A stretch of 64,000 nucleotides of DNA. Source: Nymphaea colorata. Taxonomy: Eukaryota > Streptophyta > Magnoliopsida > Nymphaeales > Nymphaeaceae. The stretch's first letter is position 1. Every line of letters begins with the position of its first letter. The translations under genes and the position numbers were made by a program. Below the pieces are notes generated by a model. That model was not told the origin of the DNA, did not search any database, and saw only the letters and a list, made by a program, of their open reading frames with translations. Below, one piece after another: positions 15,001 to 28,300 of the stretch. The DNA lies in NCBI RefSeq assembly GCF_008831285.2, contig NC_045142.1:15565354-15629353 (forward strand). Direction: 5' to 3'.

Positions 15001-16033
15001 TTGCCCTGCATAGACCAGAGCCTCCTAATTAATGAGAAGGATGAAGGACAACAGAATTCATGTTCATAAACTGGATACAAATGCTAGGGGAAAGACAATA
15101 ACCAAACGTTAGAACCTTGATATAGGAAGAGAAAATCATTATAATTATAATTACCTGCACAGGAGCTAGCCTTAGTCCAGCAGCAACTCCATTATGAAAT
15201 TCTGGCCAAGATCTATGTTCTGCCAAATTTCTCATTGTTGGATCAAGGTTTACCTGTTCAATGCATAAATCAATGGAGTTTGTCAAAGAGCCGAGAAAGG
15301 CTCATAATAAAACACTGTTAGAGTGACACATATCACCAAAACCACTTAATATTGACTACGAATGACATGTTCCCCTGTGCTTGTGTCATTATACTATTTG
15401 CTTTTTTGAGTCAAAACGTAGTGCTATGCTTTTTTTGCTCTTAATGTAGTGCCCTAAACATGGCCCAAGTGTAGGTACCTTTGTGGTTTTGCCCTAGACT
15501 TGTTCTTAAAGTGCCTTAATGGTACCCCTCAAGTGATGTTCATTATGATGAGACAAACTGACTGCAGTGTTTTTCTACTTGCTTTCTTGCTCTCTTGTAT
15601 TCTTTCTATATTCTTTCGCTTTCTTTTTAATTTTGCTATAAAAGAAGTAAGGCAAGCAAATGGACACTTATGGCATTTGAGGGATCGTTGTGCACTCACA
15701 AGCTTGCAAGAAGCCAGCCCATGGCAACTAGTATCAAAGCCGATAGTTCTATAAATGTTAGTCAGGCTTTAAAAAGTCGTTGCTCCAACCAAAAGCTGGA
15801 CAACAACACAGAGGAAGAGATTCATAGGGTCTACTAAATAGTAAATGAATTTGTTGAGAGTCATTATTATAAAGGGAAGGATGATTTATGTCATTTGTCG
15901 TGAATATTTGGTTTTCTGCACAAAGGTGGGAGTTGGTGTTGAAAGATTAAATGGGGTCGTGTTTTCTGTTCAGTTCTGATCCTGAACAGTAGTTTTTCAA
16001 AATTGTTGTGGTTCTTTTCAATTGGTGCCGAGC

Positions 16034-16090
<57 letters not shown>

Positions 16091-19000
16091 GACCAAAGAA
16101 GACTCTAATTCTTTAAAAAAAACTAGAAAGCTACCAAACTTGAACATAAACTTTCTAATTTCAATAATGCAAATTACAAATGAAAGTTAAAGCTGATTAG
16201 GCTTAGCTTCATATATTATTATCTAGTTAATGTTAACTTTTGGCGCATGGGGCTCTTCACTTTGGACTTTTAATTGTAGATGCATACATGTTAAGTTTGT
16301 TATCTATTGGATGATTGTAATTATTGAACATTTTGATTTCAATGTTTGTTTTTTTTCGTGACTTGTGTTTCATTGATATATTGATACTTGCTACTTAATT
16401 GTTTTGTCTCTTTTTATTGCATGAGTAAATATAACTTTGTTATCACTTGATGTTTGGTTGACTTGTTTAGGAATTATACATGTAGTCAAGTCATTCTACA
16501 ACTTTTACGTATAGATGTCAAGTTGTATTTTGCTATTTTTTCAGAAACAATAGTTAGCAAATCCCGGCCCAAGTTACTGTGTTGACCTGCTGAGTCATGA
16601 TTCAAGTCCCAAGTCACTGGGCTTTAAAACAGTGATGCAGTTGGTAATGACTTTGGCTGAAACAAATGCAGCTTTCGAACAGTCAAAAAGCAAAAGAACA
16701 ATATTATGCAAATTTTCTCCATTATAAGCATTAAATGTTTAAGCAGCTAACCAATCCCAATAACTGTGACTAGCATATAATAGCCCACTGACAAAGAAAT
16801 AAACAACTGGTACAGCGAAAAAACATACAGTTGCATTGTGCTGTGATGGCAGGTGACCAGCCAGAACAAGCTTTGGGACCACAAGGGCCTGTTTGTTTGT
16901 ATCCAATCAGAACAAATATCAGTAGCTTCCTAGTATAAATGCACGATTCCAGGAAATATTATAATTAGAATGGGAAGATTACCTCTGTCATGAAAGTACA
17001 AGTGGTTGCAAGAGTGAATGCTCCTCTGCCAAGAGGTAATGCAGTGGTACGATGAGCTAATTGCCATAAGTGGGCCTGCAAAAAAATTTAATAAATATGA
17101 GACATGAATGGCGGTGAAATCCTAAATCTAACACAAAACCACACATAGACATTCTCAAAGCAACTATTAACAGTTAACACAATTATATTGACCCTCCTTG
17201 TCAACTACCCATACTCTCAAGATGCTATCAAAAACTAAAATAATCACAGTAGGTCATTATTGTCCCATTTTACGAGACAAGGATGCAAAAAAAGACAAAC
17301 ATGATCAAGAAAAATGAAATTGTAGAAAAACATGATCAAGAAAAATGAAGTTGTAGAAAAATGTACGATATTTACTTGGAAAAGGTGACAATGAACTTTT
17401 AAGTCTAACTAAAAGGCCAAAAAGTGCTCAAAAGAACAATAATGCACTCTGCCTGTTGCATTACAACCATAAGTGTAAACATAGTTACAAATGTCAGTCT
17501 CAGCATTCCTTGTTGATGTTTTCCTCCAGAATTCTTTTTCCAAAAAGTGGTTGTCTCATAAAATACTAGCAGAATCTCGAAAAACATGGAAAATATGAGG
17601 AACGAAAAGAACAGAAGATAATAGACTTTTGGGTGTTTTCTTTCAAAAAATATACAAGCAACACTCGTTGAAAAATGAAAACATAAAAAGAAACAAGCAC
17701 AAAATAGTTGTGTGCTTGAAAATATGACATCAGAGATTGTTTTGAAACAGTATCATGAAAATATTGTAACAATGTAGTCTGAAACTGACACATGTCCGGG
17801 TCGGGTATGCTTCAAACTCAAAAAGGCTAAAACAGGATGAGTAGCAGTACCACACAACAGTATTCAAAATCTTCAATATAGGGCTATTTCATACTAATAC
17901 ACATGGAATATGAAATTCACTCTATTTAACGCACACTTGACTGTGCATGTGTGACCTTTGTTCAAATACTGAACACCAATTGTAGCGACAGTCCAAATTA
18001 ACTAGTGTCTGACCCTTAAGAGTTGTAATCACTAGGTAGGCACAGACAGCAGACCTTCAAAAAGGCCCACACAATGCTTATGTGGGTCAAAAAACGCAAT
18101 TGAAAAAAAATAAGGAAAACATAGAGAAAAAAAAAAGACTAGGATGTTGACAATGGAGAGGAAGAAGCAACACAAACAGCCCTTAACCTATAATTCATTA
18201 CGGATGGAGTCTGCGTCAGTCAAATGTGAATACCGGATTTTTATATAGTGATTTGAATGAGGCTGTTTTCATGGAACAACCTCCAAGTTTTGAGAATCAG
18301 AGGACGTTGGTGATTGATTATTGTGTTTTCAAGGGATACAATCAAGTGTCTTGGAGGAGTCAAAAACAAGAGGCCATGACAAGATTTAGTACAGAAACAG
18401 AATACCAGGAGATGGTTGAGGGCACTATATGGATTAGACATTTGTTGAATGACCTAGGAAAGGAGATTGTCTAGTCCTTGCTCTTGTGTGACAATCAAAG
18501 TGCAATCAATAATACTTTCAACCCCATTCAACATAGTAGGACAAAATACATTGAAATTGACCAGCATTTTGTATCGCCATGTTAGAACAAAAGATCCAGT
18601 TGCAGACTTATTCACTAAAAGGTCGATAGGATGCCAATTCTGGTTGTTGAAGAGCAAGTTGTACATGATTCATGACTATGTACAACTTGAGGGAGGGTTT
18701 AGATTCTAGAATATGCATCACAACATCACTTCTATATAATAAATATATGAGTGGACTGCTTTTTAATTCTTTACTAATCCTACTTTAAAGAAGGGATTAG
18801 CTGTAATGGTAATTAGGATGACTTGTTATGTCTCCCTCTTTTTCTCTTTCTCTATTCTTCTCCTTTCTTCTCTTCTATTCAGTCTCTTCTTCCCTTTCAT
18901 CTTTTCTCTTTCCCTTCTTCTTTTCTCTTTCCCTTCTTCCTTTTGTTGTTGTCTATTTTATCAACACCAGATTATAATAATGTAAACCCTCGTTGTACTC

Positions 19001-21311
19001 GCACTTAAGCTTTCAGAAAACACTGCACCCACACGAGTGATGTAGGCCAAAACATAGTTGAACCTATCCACAAAATGAAATGAAATTATTGTCATTGTAT
19101 GTATTTAAAATGCCACCACTTGTTTTAAAAAAGCCGAGTCTTGAGCTCTAAAATAAGAAACATCATCAAATAGTTAACCAATATTCAGAAAAAGTGAAAC
19201 ATATCAACAACAAATATAATTCAGAAAACAGAAAAGGAAAAGCACCTGTTGCATATCTTGTTCAGAGGAATTGGAGCTGGCAGATGATTGCAGAGGCACC
19301 GGTCTCGCTGAGCAGAGCAGGCGTCTAACCTGCACATGAAAGCACATCAATATAATGGAATGACTATAATCATAATAATGGCTTTAATGGGAAGCATAAG
19401 TTGCCTACAGCAAGCAACATTCAAATTTTCCAGGTGAAACAAGGAGCGAGGAAAAGGAAAAGCCTATTTCTCTCAGAAATTCAACCCCCATCAGCTATTA
19501 TCACCCATGATCTCACCACATGTTCCATATTAAGTGATAATATTTGTGTAGCCACTGTACTGGTGCGTGCCTTTCTCTGTTTATCTATAAAATTTTCACT
19601 TGTATTGAATCTTCATATATTTGGTCTTTATACCTAGTGTGTATGTACTTATATAATACCATATTTAAATATGTAAGACATTTTTGTATTTTTGTATTTT
19701 TGTAAAGCCTTTCAACTTTACCATTGTTTCTTTAATTATTATTGGAGTAATTAAGGGAAATTAATTTAAAAAATTATAAGCCCCATCTGCTATTGTTGAA
19801 AAGAAGATACTTTGTAGCCCATGATTGGGTGTTGGACACAATTTCAAAATTTTGCAAAATATTGCACTAAACTAAAACATTTAAAAATGGAGACTGACTT
19901 GAACCGTAAACTACTAGGAAATTTTCTAGTTAGCTTCAACAGTAAGCTTCAAAGCATAGAAAAAGCAGAAGTCCAAGCTATAAAAATTTCCAGGCATAGA
20001 CATAGCCCCATATAAAATAAATACAACAAAAATCTACACCAGAAGGAACATCAAAGCATCCACCTAGTCAGGCCAGCAATTCTGAGAGTAGCAATATTCG
20101 AGCTCAAAAATTACAATTCAATTTTTACTACAGAAAGTACTAAACGGAATATTATTCCCCCTATCTTCCCAAGAAAGAGAAATTGAAGTACCTGACAGTT
20201 CAGATGGATAACTAAATTCCACTTTTGGTAATTATGAACTTTTTACTGCCAAGACTAACCTCATGTAAACGCAAGTCATGGCCAAAACGCATCTGCGTGC
20301 TGGAGCTAAAAACATGTTCCATGCCATCTGGTACTGAACCATCGATTGTGTCAACATCATCCATCTTGTTGCTGTTAACTCCTATCTTATCCAGTGATGA
20401 GGAAGGAATAGTTACTGAGCGGACATTTAGCAGATAAGGAGAGGAAAAGGCAACTAAATTATTTTCAGATGTCAATTCACGTTTTCTGCATTTAATGAAA
20501 CTGCCCAAAGAGATCAAAGCCAAATCCTCTCTCCCAACAAGCATGTATGCCGCAGCTGGCCAATCATCAGGTGGTGACTCCCTGCATTTGTCCAAGGCCT
20601 ACAGGTAGAACCAAAAATGACTAGTCAGAAGCAAAACATGCTTAGAAGAAAGAGAGAGGGCATTTGCAATAGAAATATAACGTTAGGACCTGTGAGAAAT
20701 CATGACACTCTAAAATGAAGCACAAAATCCCTAACAATTTTTCCAGCATTTATTGCTATTTTTATAAAGTTGATATTGCTAAGTTTGTAATAAATGATTT
20801 CTTTTTCTCTGGGAGAGAGGGATGATTCACCAAGTTAATACAGTCAATGTTGCAAATAATGGCATTGCGCCACATCAGTTTGTTTACCTATACAACATAT
20901 CAGTGGATAGGCATTACGTATTGGTTTATAGCGTACCATTTTTAATTCAAAAATAACTTAATTTATTTTAACTTGATGTAAAAATAAAAATGTATAGAAG
21001 AATAAATAGCTACCAAGTTTGTATCATACCAACAAATCCCCAATATAGCATGTAACTATGTATTGGCCAATATGTGAAGTAACACTGACTCTTCAAAAAG
21101 GTTGCTGAACCCGAGTCCTATCGGGTGCAGCTTGGATGCTTTTCGGGTGCAACTTGGGTGCGGAAACAAACAATTATTTTATTTTCATTGAATCATTGGA
21201 AAACTCATAGTTTGTTAATCATTAATTGCTATTTTTATTACTTGTGAATGATTTTATTTTTAGCTTCTTTAGACAAATTTATTTAAATAATTAAACTATA
21301 TATATAGATAC

Positions 21312-21345
<34 letters not shown>

Positions 21346-22257
21346 TAACTGCACTCGCACTGTCACAACTGATATGCTCTAATAGGTGAAGCATTCGTAC
21401 AACACCGAGTACATCATGAAGTGAAACCAAGTTGGGTGCATATGTTGTGAAAGGTCTACATCATAGTGACAAATAACATTTTAGAGTTTTGAACGGCGAG
21501 GTTTTTCTCGGGTATAATATGGTGAGCTTGGAAAAAAAGAAAAAAATGGTAAATTTTTAAAAAAATTAAAAAAAAAAAGTAAAAATGAGAGAAATAAAAT
21601 AAATGAGAAACTAAAACACAAACATCAAAAAATAAGTAGATTTGCAACAAATAAAAAATAGAAAATGAAAAAAATATGTTCGGCATTAAAAAAATATGAA
21701 CAAAATGAAAAAACCAAAAAAGGGGAAAATGCAAAAAAAAGTGTTAAAATTGCGTTAAAAACGCATTTTTTCGCATTCTTTTCGTTTTTAATGTTTTTTT
21801 AATGTGTTTTTTTTTTTAGTTTTAAACGGCAATTTTATTTATCGCATTTCTTCATGTTTTTCATGAAGCAAACTTTGGCAAAACATGCTAGCATATTTTT
21901 TTCGAATAAGATTCATGTAATCCAAAACAGGGACTTTTTCCTTTTCAATAGTTTCATAGAGAAGACCATGTGGTGTGGAGCCCAAATTTTTCAATTTAAT
22001 TTGCCAAAACTCTAGTCCAACGGATAGTTGATAGCATGATTGATAAACACCTTTTCCCTCCAAAAAGGCATAGATATATCAGTTTATAAACTAAAGTCCC
22101 TTTCTGGATTCAGCCAACTTCAATCAAGTCATGTCTCATATCCTTTCTCATCTTATAGAACCTTTGTGCAACCATTTCATCTGTTCAGTTGTATTTTTAT
22201 CCTGAACCATTTTACCACAAATGCCTTTCTGCTGTTCATGAATGTATCACTGTTTGC

Positions 22258-22315
<58 letters not shown>

Positions 22316-25300
22316 TATATATATATGGTCTATTGTATCACTGTCTAATTTATCTTCCCATCTGTTTCGATCCAGGCTGGAATCTGGACATCAAACACAA
22401 GTTTCTTTATTCTTATGTTTCTGTTAAAATAGATGTAATGGGGAACCGGGTCCATTTCTGGACCCGGTCCCATGGGGCACGGGTACCGAGGCCGGCTCGG
22501 TACCCTAGGCGGCATTCTTCTCTCCCTCCTATATAATCTTCACTTAAGTGTAATTGTGTGATTAAGTGAATATAATTTTCTCTCTCCTAGGGTTGCGGTG
22601 TGCACCTAGGTCAGAGCTTCTCGTGGTTTTTTCCTCTTTCTGAGGTTTTTCCACGTATATCGTGTGTTCCTCTCTTCTTCTTTCGTGTGTTGCATGTTTC
22701 TACATGGTATCAGAGCCGTGAGATCGTTCGGCTTCGTCTCGTATTTTCGTAGTCGCTCTTGCACCGCAGCCGCCTGTGCCGTTAGGGTTCCCCGCGCCGC
22801 CACCATTGGGATCTTCTGCGCCGCCGCCGTCAGACGATCCAGCGCCGCCGCCTGTTGCCGCTTGTGACTTCCGCTGCCGTGGGTGTCTCCTTTTCCGCCG
22901 TCGGTCGATCCAGCGCCATCCCATCTTTCCGCTGCCGTGGGTGTCCAGCGCCGTCACGCCTCTGCGTCGCCGTCGTCGGGCGATCCAGCACCGTCGCCGA
23001 CACCTAAGCTTCCGTGTGGTGCTGGTGTTTCAGCCGCCGCCGTGCTGTCTTGTTGCTGCCTGGGGTTGTGTCTGACTTGACTGCTTGTGATGGCGGAAGA
23101 GCTTGCACCTAAAAGTGATATGGCCTTTGACGCGGGCAGCGCTCCCAAGAGCGAGATCTTGCCGGTTCAGGTCACGCCCATCCGTCTGACTAAAGACAAT
23201 TATCTTTCTTGGTTTGCTGCTCTCGAGATTGGGATAACGAGCCGTGGTCGTCTTTCCTATATCACAGGCGACAAACCGGCGCCCAGCAAAACTGATCCTC
23301 AATGGGCGACGTGGGTGTTGGAAGACAGTCAGGTTAAGGTATGGATCATCAGCTCTGTGTCTGCTGATATTCAGCCTCTTATTCTGCGAAAGCCGACTTC
23401 GTTTGATATGTGGACTGTGCTTGCAAGGATGTATGGTCGCAAGAAAAGGGTTCTGCGTACGTATCAGATTAAACGCAGTATTTATTCTCTGAAACAGGGT
23501 GACCTGTCTGTTGCCTCCTTCTATGCAGCCCTGAAAACTAAGTGGGAGGAACTTGATTATCATGTGAATGATAACTGGGACTGTGGTTCTGATCATGCTC
23601 GGTACTGGGAAAAGGAATGGATGGACCGGACGTTCCTCTTCCTTGGAGGCTTGCGTGATGAGTTTGAATCCATTCGGAGTCAAATTCTCAACTGTGATGA
23701 GATTCCTGGAATAGAAGATGTTTATGCCAGAGTGGAATCAGAGGAACAAAGGCGTCAAGTGATGCAAATTGACCCCAGTCACGGGACTGGTCCCTCGGCC
23801 TTTGTTAGCCGTTCTTCTGTGTCTGGACCACGCCCTGTTAGGCGATGTACACATTGTCACAAATCAGGACATTCTGTTGACTTTTGTTGGGATCTTCACC
23901 CTGAGAAGAGACTTGTTCGTGGTCGCCCTCCGTCTAGTCGGCGAGGTCCTCTTGTGCAGGACTCAACTCAGAGTGGTTCTTCAAGTGGTGAAAAATCGAG
24001 GCTTTCCCCTGATCAAATCAAGGAACTACAAGCTTACATCAGTCGCCTTTCTACTACGTCAGAGGACACATCTACGTCTGATGGAGCTAAATTAGCTCAG
24101 GCTCTTGTTGCTACAAGTGATCAAGGTAATTCCTCTCCTGGTGATTGGATTGTTGACAGTGGGGCTACTCATCATATGACCGGGGACCCTAAGATGTTTC
24201 AAGAATACAAGTTGACTTCTGGGCAGCAGCGTGTTTCTATGGCTGATGGTTCTTCTATTTCTGTGGCTGGAAAAGGGAGTTTCTCATTACTGAACAAATA
24301 TTGTCTTCATAATGCCCTGCATGTTCCTAATATTCCCGTGAATTTGTTATCTGTCAGCAGTATTACCAAAGAGCTCAACTGTAATCTAATATTCTCTGCT
24401 GATCGTTGTTTACTGCAGGACTTGGGGACGGGGCAGAAGATTGGGATTGGTTCGGCTATTGATGGTCTCTACAGAATGCCAGTACAGGTTGCCTCTGCTT
24501 TGATTTCAGCCACCAGTGGACAGTTATCTAACGTGGAGGACAGATCCGCTATTATGCGCTGGCACGAGAGACTTGGTCATCTTCCTTTTCAGTTGATTAA
24601 ACAATTGTTTCCTAAGATGTTTCGGTCTGTTTCTTTGGACACCTTCGCCTGTGAAGTGTGTCAGTTGTCTAAGCATGTTAGGGCCTCGTACCCTATTTCG
24701 TTCAATAAAACCAGCCGTCCTTTTGCTTTGGTTCACTCTGATGTTTGGGGTCCTTCGGGAGTGCCCACCGATCGTGGTTTTCGTTATTTCATGACTCTTA
24801 TCGATGACTACTCTCGTTGTACGTTCGTGTACTTGTTGAAAGAACGTAGTGAGGTTCCCGGCATTGTCAAAAACTTCGTTGCATTTGTTGAAACTCAATT
24901 CCAAACCCCTGTTCAGACCCTTCGTACTGACAATGCTCGAGAGTATGTCTCTTTATCCCTTGATGACTTCTTGCGAAGCAAAGGTATTATACATGAAACA
25001 TCCTGTAGCCACACACCTCCTCAGAATGGCGTGGCTGAAAGGAAGAACCGTCATTTGTTAAATGTCACCCGGGCCCTTATGTTTCAACGTCATGTCCCTA
25101 AGCGGTATTGGGGTGATGCACTTCTCACTAGTGCTCATCTCATTAACCGTATGCCTACTCGTGTGTTGAATGGTCATTCCCCTCATTCTGTTTTGTGGCC
25201 TAATCAGAGTCCCTGGCCTTTGACCCCTCGGGTGTTTGGGTGTGTTTGCTTTGTCCATGATCATAGTCCCACTCTCAAGAAACTTGATCCTCGGTCCATC

Positions 25301-28300
25301 AAAGCGGTCTTTTTGGGGTATTCCTCCACTCAGAAGGGATACAAGTGTGTTGACCCTAGCACTTCTAGAGTCTATGTCTCCAGGGATGTTACCTTTCATG
25401 AACACGAGGCCTACTTTCCTGCGAATCCTCTTCAGGGGGAGTGTTTAGGTGAGAGAGTGGACGAGTATTCTTCGCATCAGTTGATTCAGTTCACAGATTT
25501 CTTGGATTACACGGCTAGTTCTCCGAGTGTGAGTGTGGAGGACACAGTCAGTGAGGACAGAGACAGTCAGATGGAAGGGGGCCCTGTGGAAGAACAGTCC
25601 CGTGATCATTTGTTTGGTCAGGTATACACCAGGAAGAAGAATGATGTGATGGAGGTTGTTGATGTTACCAATCCCGATCTTGTGAGCTCCCCGGATGATC
25701 CAAGTCCAATGAATGAAGATCTTCCCATAGCCCTACGCAAAGGCACCAGGTCATGTACTTCTCACCCTATTCAGAGATTTGTCTCGTATGCTAAACTCAG
25801 TAAAGACTACAAGTGCTTTATTACCTCTTTATCTAGGGCTGTTATTCCCAGGTCAGTGGAGGATGCCAGGGAGGATCCCAAATGGCTACAGGCCATGACA
25901 GAGGAGATGGACGCCCTGGCAAAGAACAATACGTGGGAGGTTGTTGATATTCCTAATGGAACTCACTTAGTTGGTTCCAAGTGGGTGTTTACTGTGAAGT
26001 ACAAACCTGATGGCACTGTAGAACGCTATAAAGCTCGTCTTGTTGCAAAGGGGTTTAGCCAAAAATATGGGATTGACTACCTTGAGACGTTCGCTCCCGT
26101 TGCTAAACTGAAGACAGTAAGGGTCATCTTAGCTCTGGCAGTACAAAAGAAGTGGAGCATGGACCAACTTGATGTCAAGAACGCCTTCTTGAATGGGCAC
26201 CTTGAGGAAGAAGTCTATATGAGCATGCCGCCTGGATATGCGCAGAAAGGAAAGTGTTGTTATCTCAAGAAAGCATTGTATGGCCTCAAGCAGTCCCCTA
26301 GAGCGTGGTTTGAAAGACTAAGGGTTGTGATGAAGACTAATGGATATAAACAGGGAAATGGTGATCACACCCTCTTCATCAAGCAGAGAAATGGTCTGGT
26401 GAGCCTCCTACTAGTATATGTTGATGATATGATTGTCACAGGTGATGACGAAGAAGAAAAAAGGAAGATGAAAGAAACGTTAGCTGCTGAATTTGACCTC
26501 AAAGATTTGGGTAAACTGAGGTATTTTTTGGGAATTGAGATTGCTAGATCTGAGACTGGTCTTGTTATGAGCCAAAGGAAATACACTTTGGACCTTCTAA
26601 AAGAGACAGGTAAACTGGGATGCAGGCCCTTTCTTACTCCAATGGAGTCTGGCACAAGGATAAGTATCAAAACTGGGACGATCTTGGATGAGGAAGGAAA
26701 AGGGAGGTATCAGCGGCTGGTTGGTAAACTCATTTATCTCACCCTTACTCGCCCGGATATTACGTATGCTGTGGGTGTGTTAAGTCAGTTTATGCATGCC
26801 CCTACTGATTGTCATTGGAAAAGTGCTGAAAGAGTATTGGGATACTTAAAGAATGACCCAGGGAAAGGACTGCTCTATACTCGACAAAGTCAACTCAGTA
26901 TTGAAGGATACTCTGACGCCGACTGGGCAGGTTGCACAGATACTAGAAGGTCTACCACAGGATACTGCATCTTTCTTGGAGGTAACCTGGTGGTATGGAG
27001 AAGTAAAAGACAAGAAGTTTGTTCCAGGTCCAGTGCTGAGGCTGAATACATGGCAGTTGCCATGGGGGTTACAGAAATGTTATGGCTCAAAATTCTGTTA
27101 GCAGATATTGGGGTGAAAATGGAAGAGAAGATGAGGATGTATTGTGACAACAAGTCGGCTATTAACTTGGCAAACAATCCAGTCTTGCACGACAGAACCA
27201 AACATGTGGAGATCGATCGCCATTTCATACGGGAACGCATAGATTCTAAGGAGTTGATCCTGCCCTACATGAAGTCTGAAGATCAAGTTGCTGATGTTTT
27301 AACTAAGTCTTTATGTACATCTCAATTTGAGAAAAATGTTAGCAAGCTTGGCATGTTTGACATGTATGCCAAGCTTGAGGGGGAGTGTTAAAATAGATGT
27401 AATGGGGAACCGGGTCCATTTCTGGACCCGGTCCCATGGGGCACGGGTACCGAGGCCGGCTCGGTACCCTAGGCGGCATTCTTCTCTCCCTCCTATATAA
27501 TCTTCACTTAAGTGTAATTGTGTGATTAAGTGAATATAATTTTCTCTCTCCTAGGGTTGCGGTGTGCACCTAGGTCAGAGCTTCCCGTGGTTTTTTCCTC
27601 TTTCTGAGGTTTTTCCACGTATATCGTGTGTTCCTCTCTTCTTCTTTCGTGTGTTGCATGTTTCTACAGTTTCCAATGTTCGAAATTCCACTATGCAGTT
27701 AGATTTTTCAAAAAATGGAGAGAGAAAGAGAGAGATGAGTAGCTGGCCTGTCCAATCAGATATTTTTGCACTTCTTCCACAAAAACTAATGATGCAAAAT
27801 GTTCATGTCTAAAAATATAAAAAACATATTGTTCAGACATATGAATGAGGTTTATAAGCAAAAATATTCTGGCCGTTTATTGTTATTTTTTTGTAAAATC
27901 TTAGGTACACACTTAGAAAATGTCCATTTTATATGGATTTGTAATGTTCTAGCTATAGATCACAAACCATAAGATTGGTTTTACAATAAATGAGTCCAAG
28001 CCATAATAGCTATGAAGATTAGCACCCGCACCTGTGTGACATGGCTGATATGCTCTAACAGGTAAAGCCTATGTCACATTGGTACGGGTATGGGTACAAG
28101 TGTGGCTACGGTACAGACCATTTTCAAAAAACTTGGGTGGTGAGGGGGTATGGTCATACAAACACACACACACGTGTGTGTGTGTGTGTGTGTGTGTGTA
28201 TCAAAAAATTGGAATTCAAACAAACAGAATAACATATTCATAAATCATGATCCAAAATCAATTTATAGATACTACACATACGTGCACAGCGTGCACTTAT

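Larger units (their letters stand above)
21351..22421. repeat. Tandem duplication unit X, left part
   Basis: Matches unit Y (28022-30023). Shared words include aacaccgagtacatcatgaa, aacatgctagcatattttt, gactatgtggtgtggagcc-like and cttcccatctgtt. Copia B interrupts this unit at 22421/27669. It carries the empty site (21385-21392 ggtgaagc) of the element at 28070-28928. Confidence 0.85.
22422..27668 (+). mobile_element. Copia B: complete, open-frame LTR retrotransposon
   Basis: 5,247 bp. LTRs of 283 bp each (22422-22704, 27386-27668) differ at one site (0.35%). The TSD GTTTC is perfect (22417-22421, 27669-27673). PBS TGGTATCAGAGCC at 22705, PPT GAGGGGGAG just before 27386. It lies in APC1 intron 11, antisense to the gene. 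A paralogous empty site (30022-30026) confirms the insertion. All cis signals and the polyprotein look intact, so it is a candidate autonomous element. Confidence 0.97.

Noticed and set aside
21839-22063. 74-aa minus-strand ORF ([16 protein letters not shown])
   Set aside because: The matching stretch in unit Y has lost the frame, so no coding constraint; I do not recognise the peptide.
22040-22427. Tyr-Ile-rich ORFs
   Set aside because: Translation of an AT/AC microsatellite.
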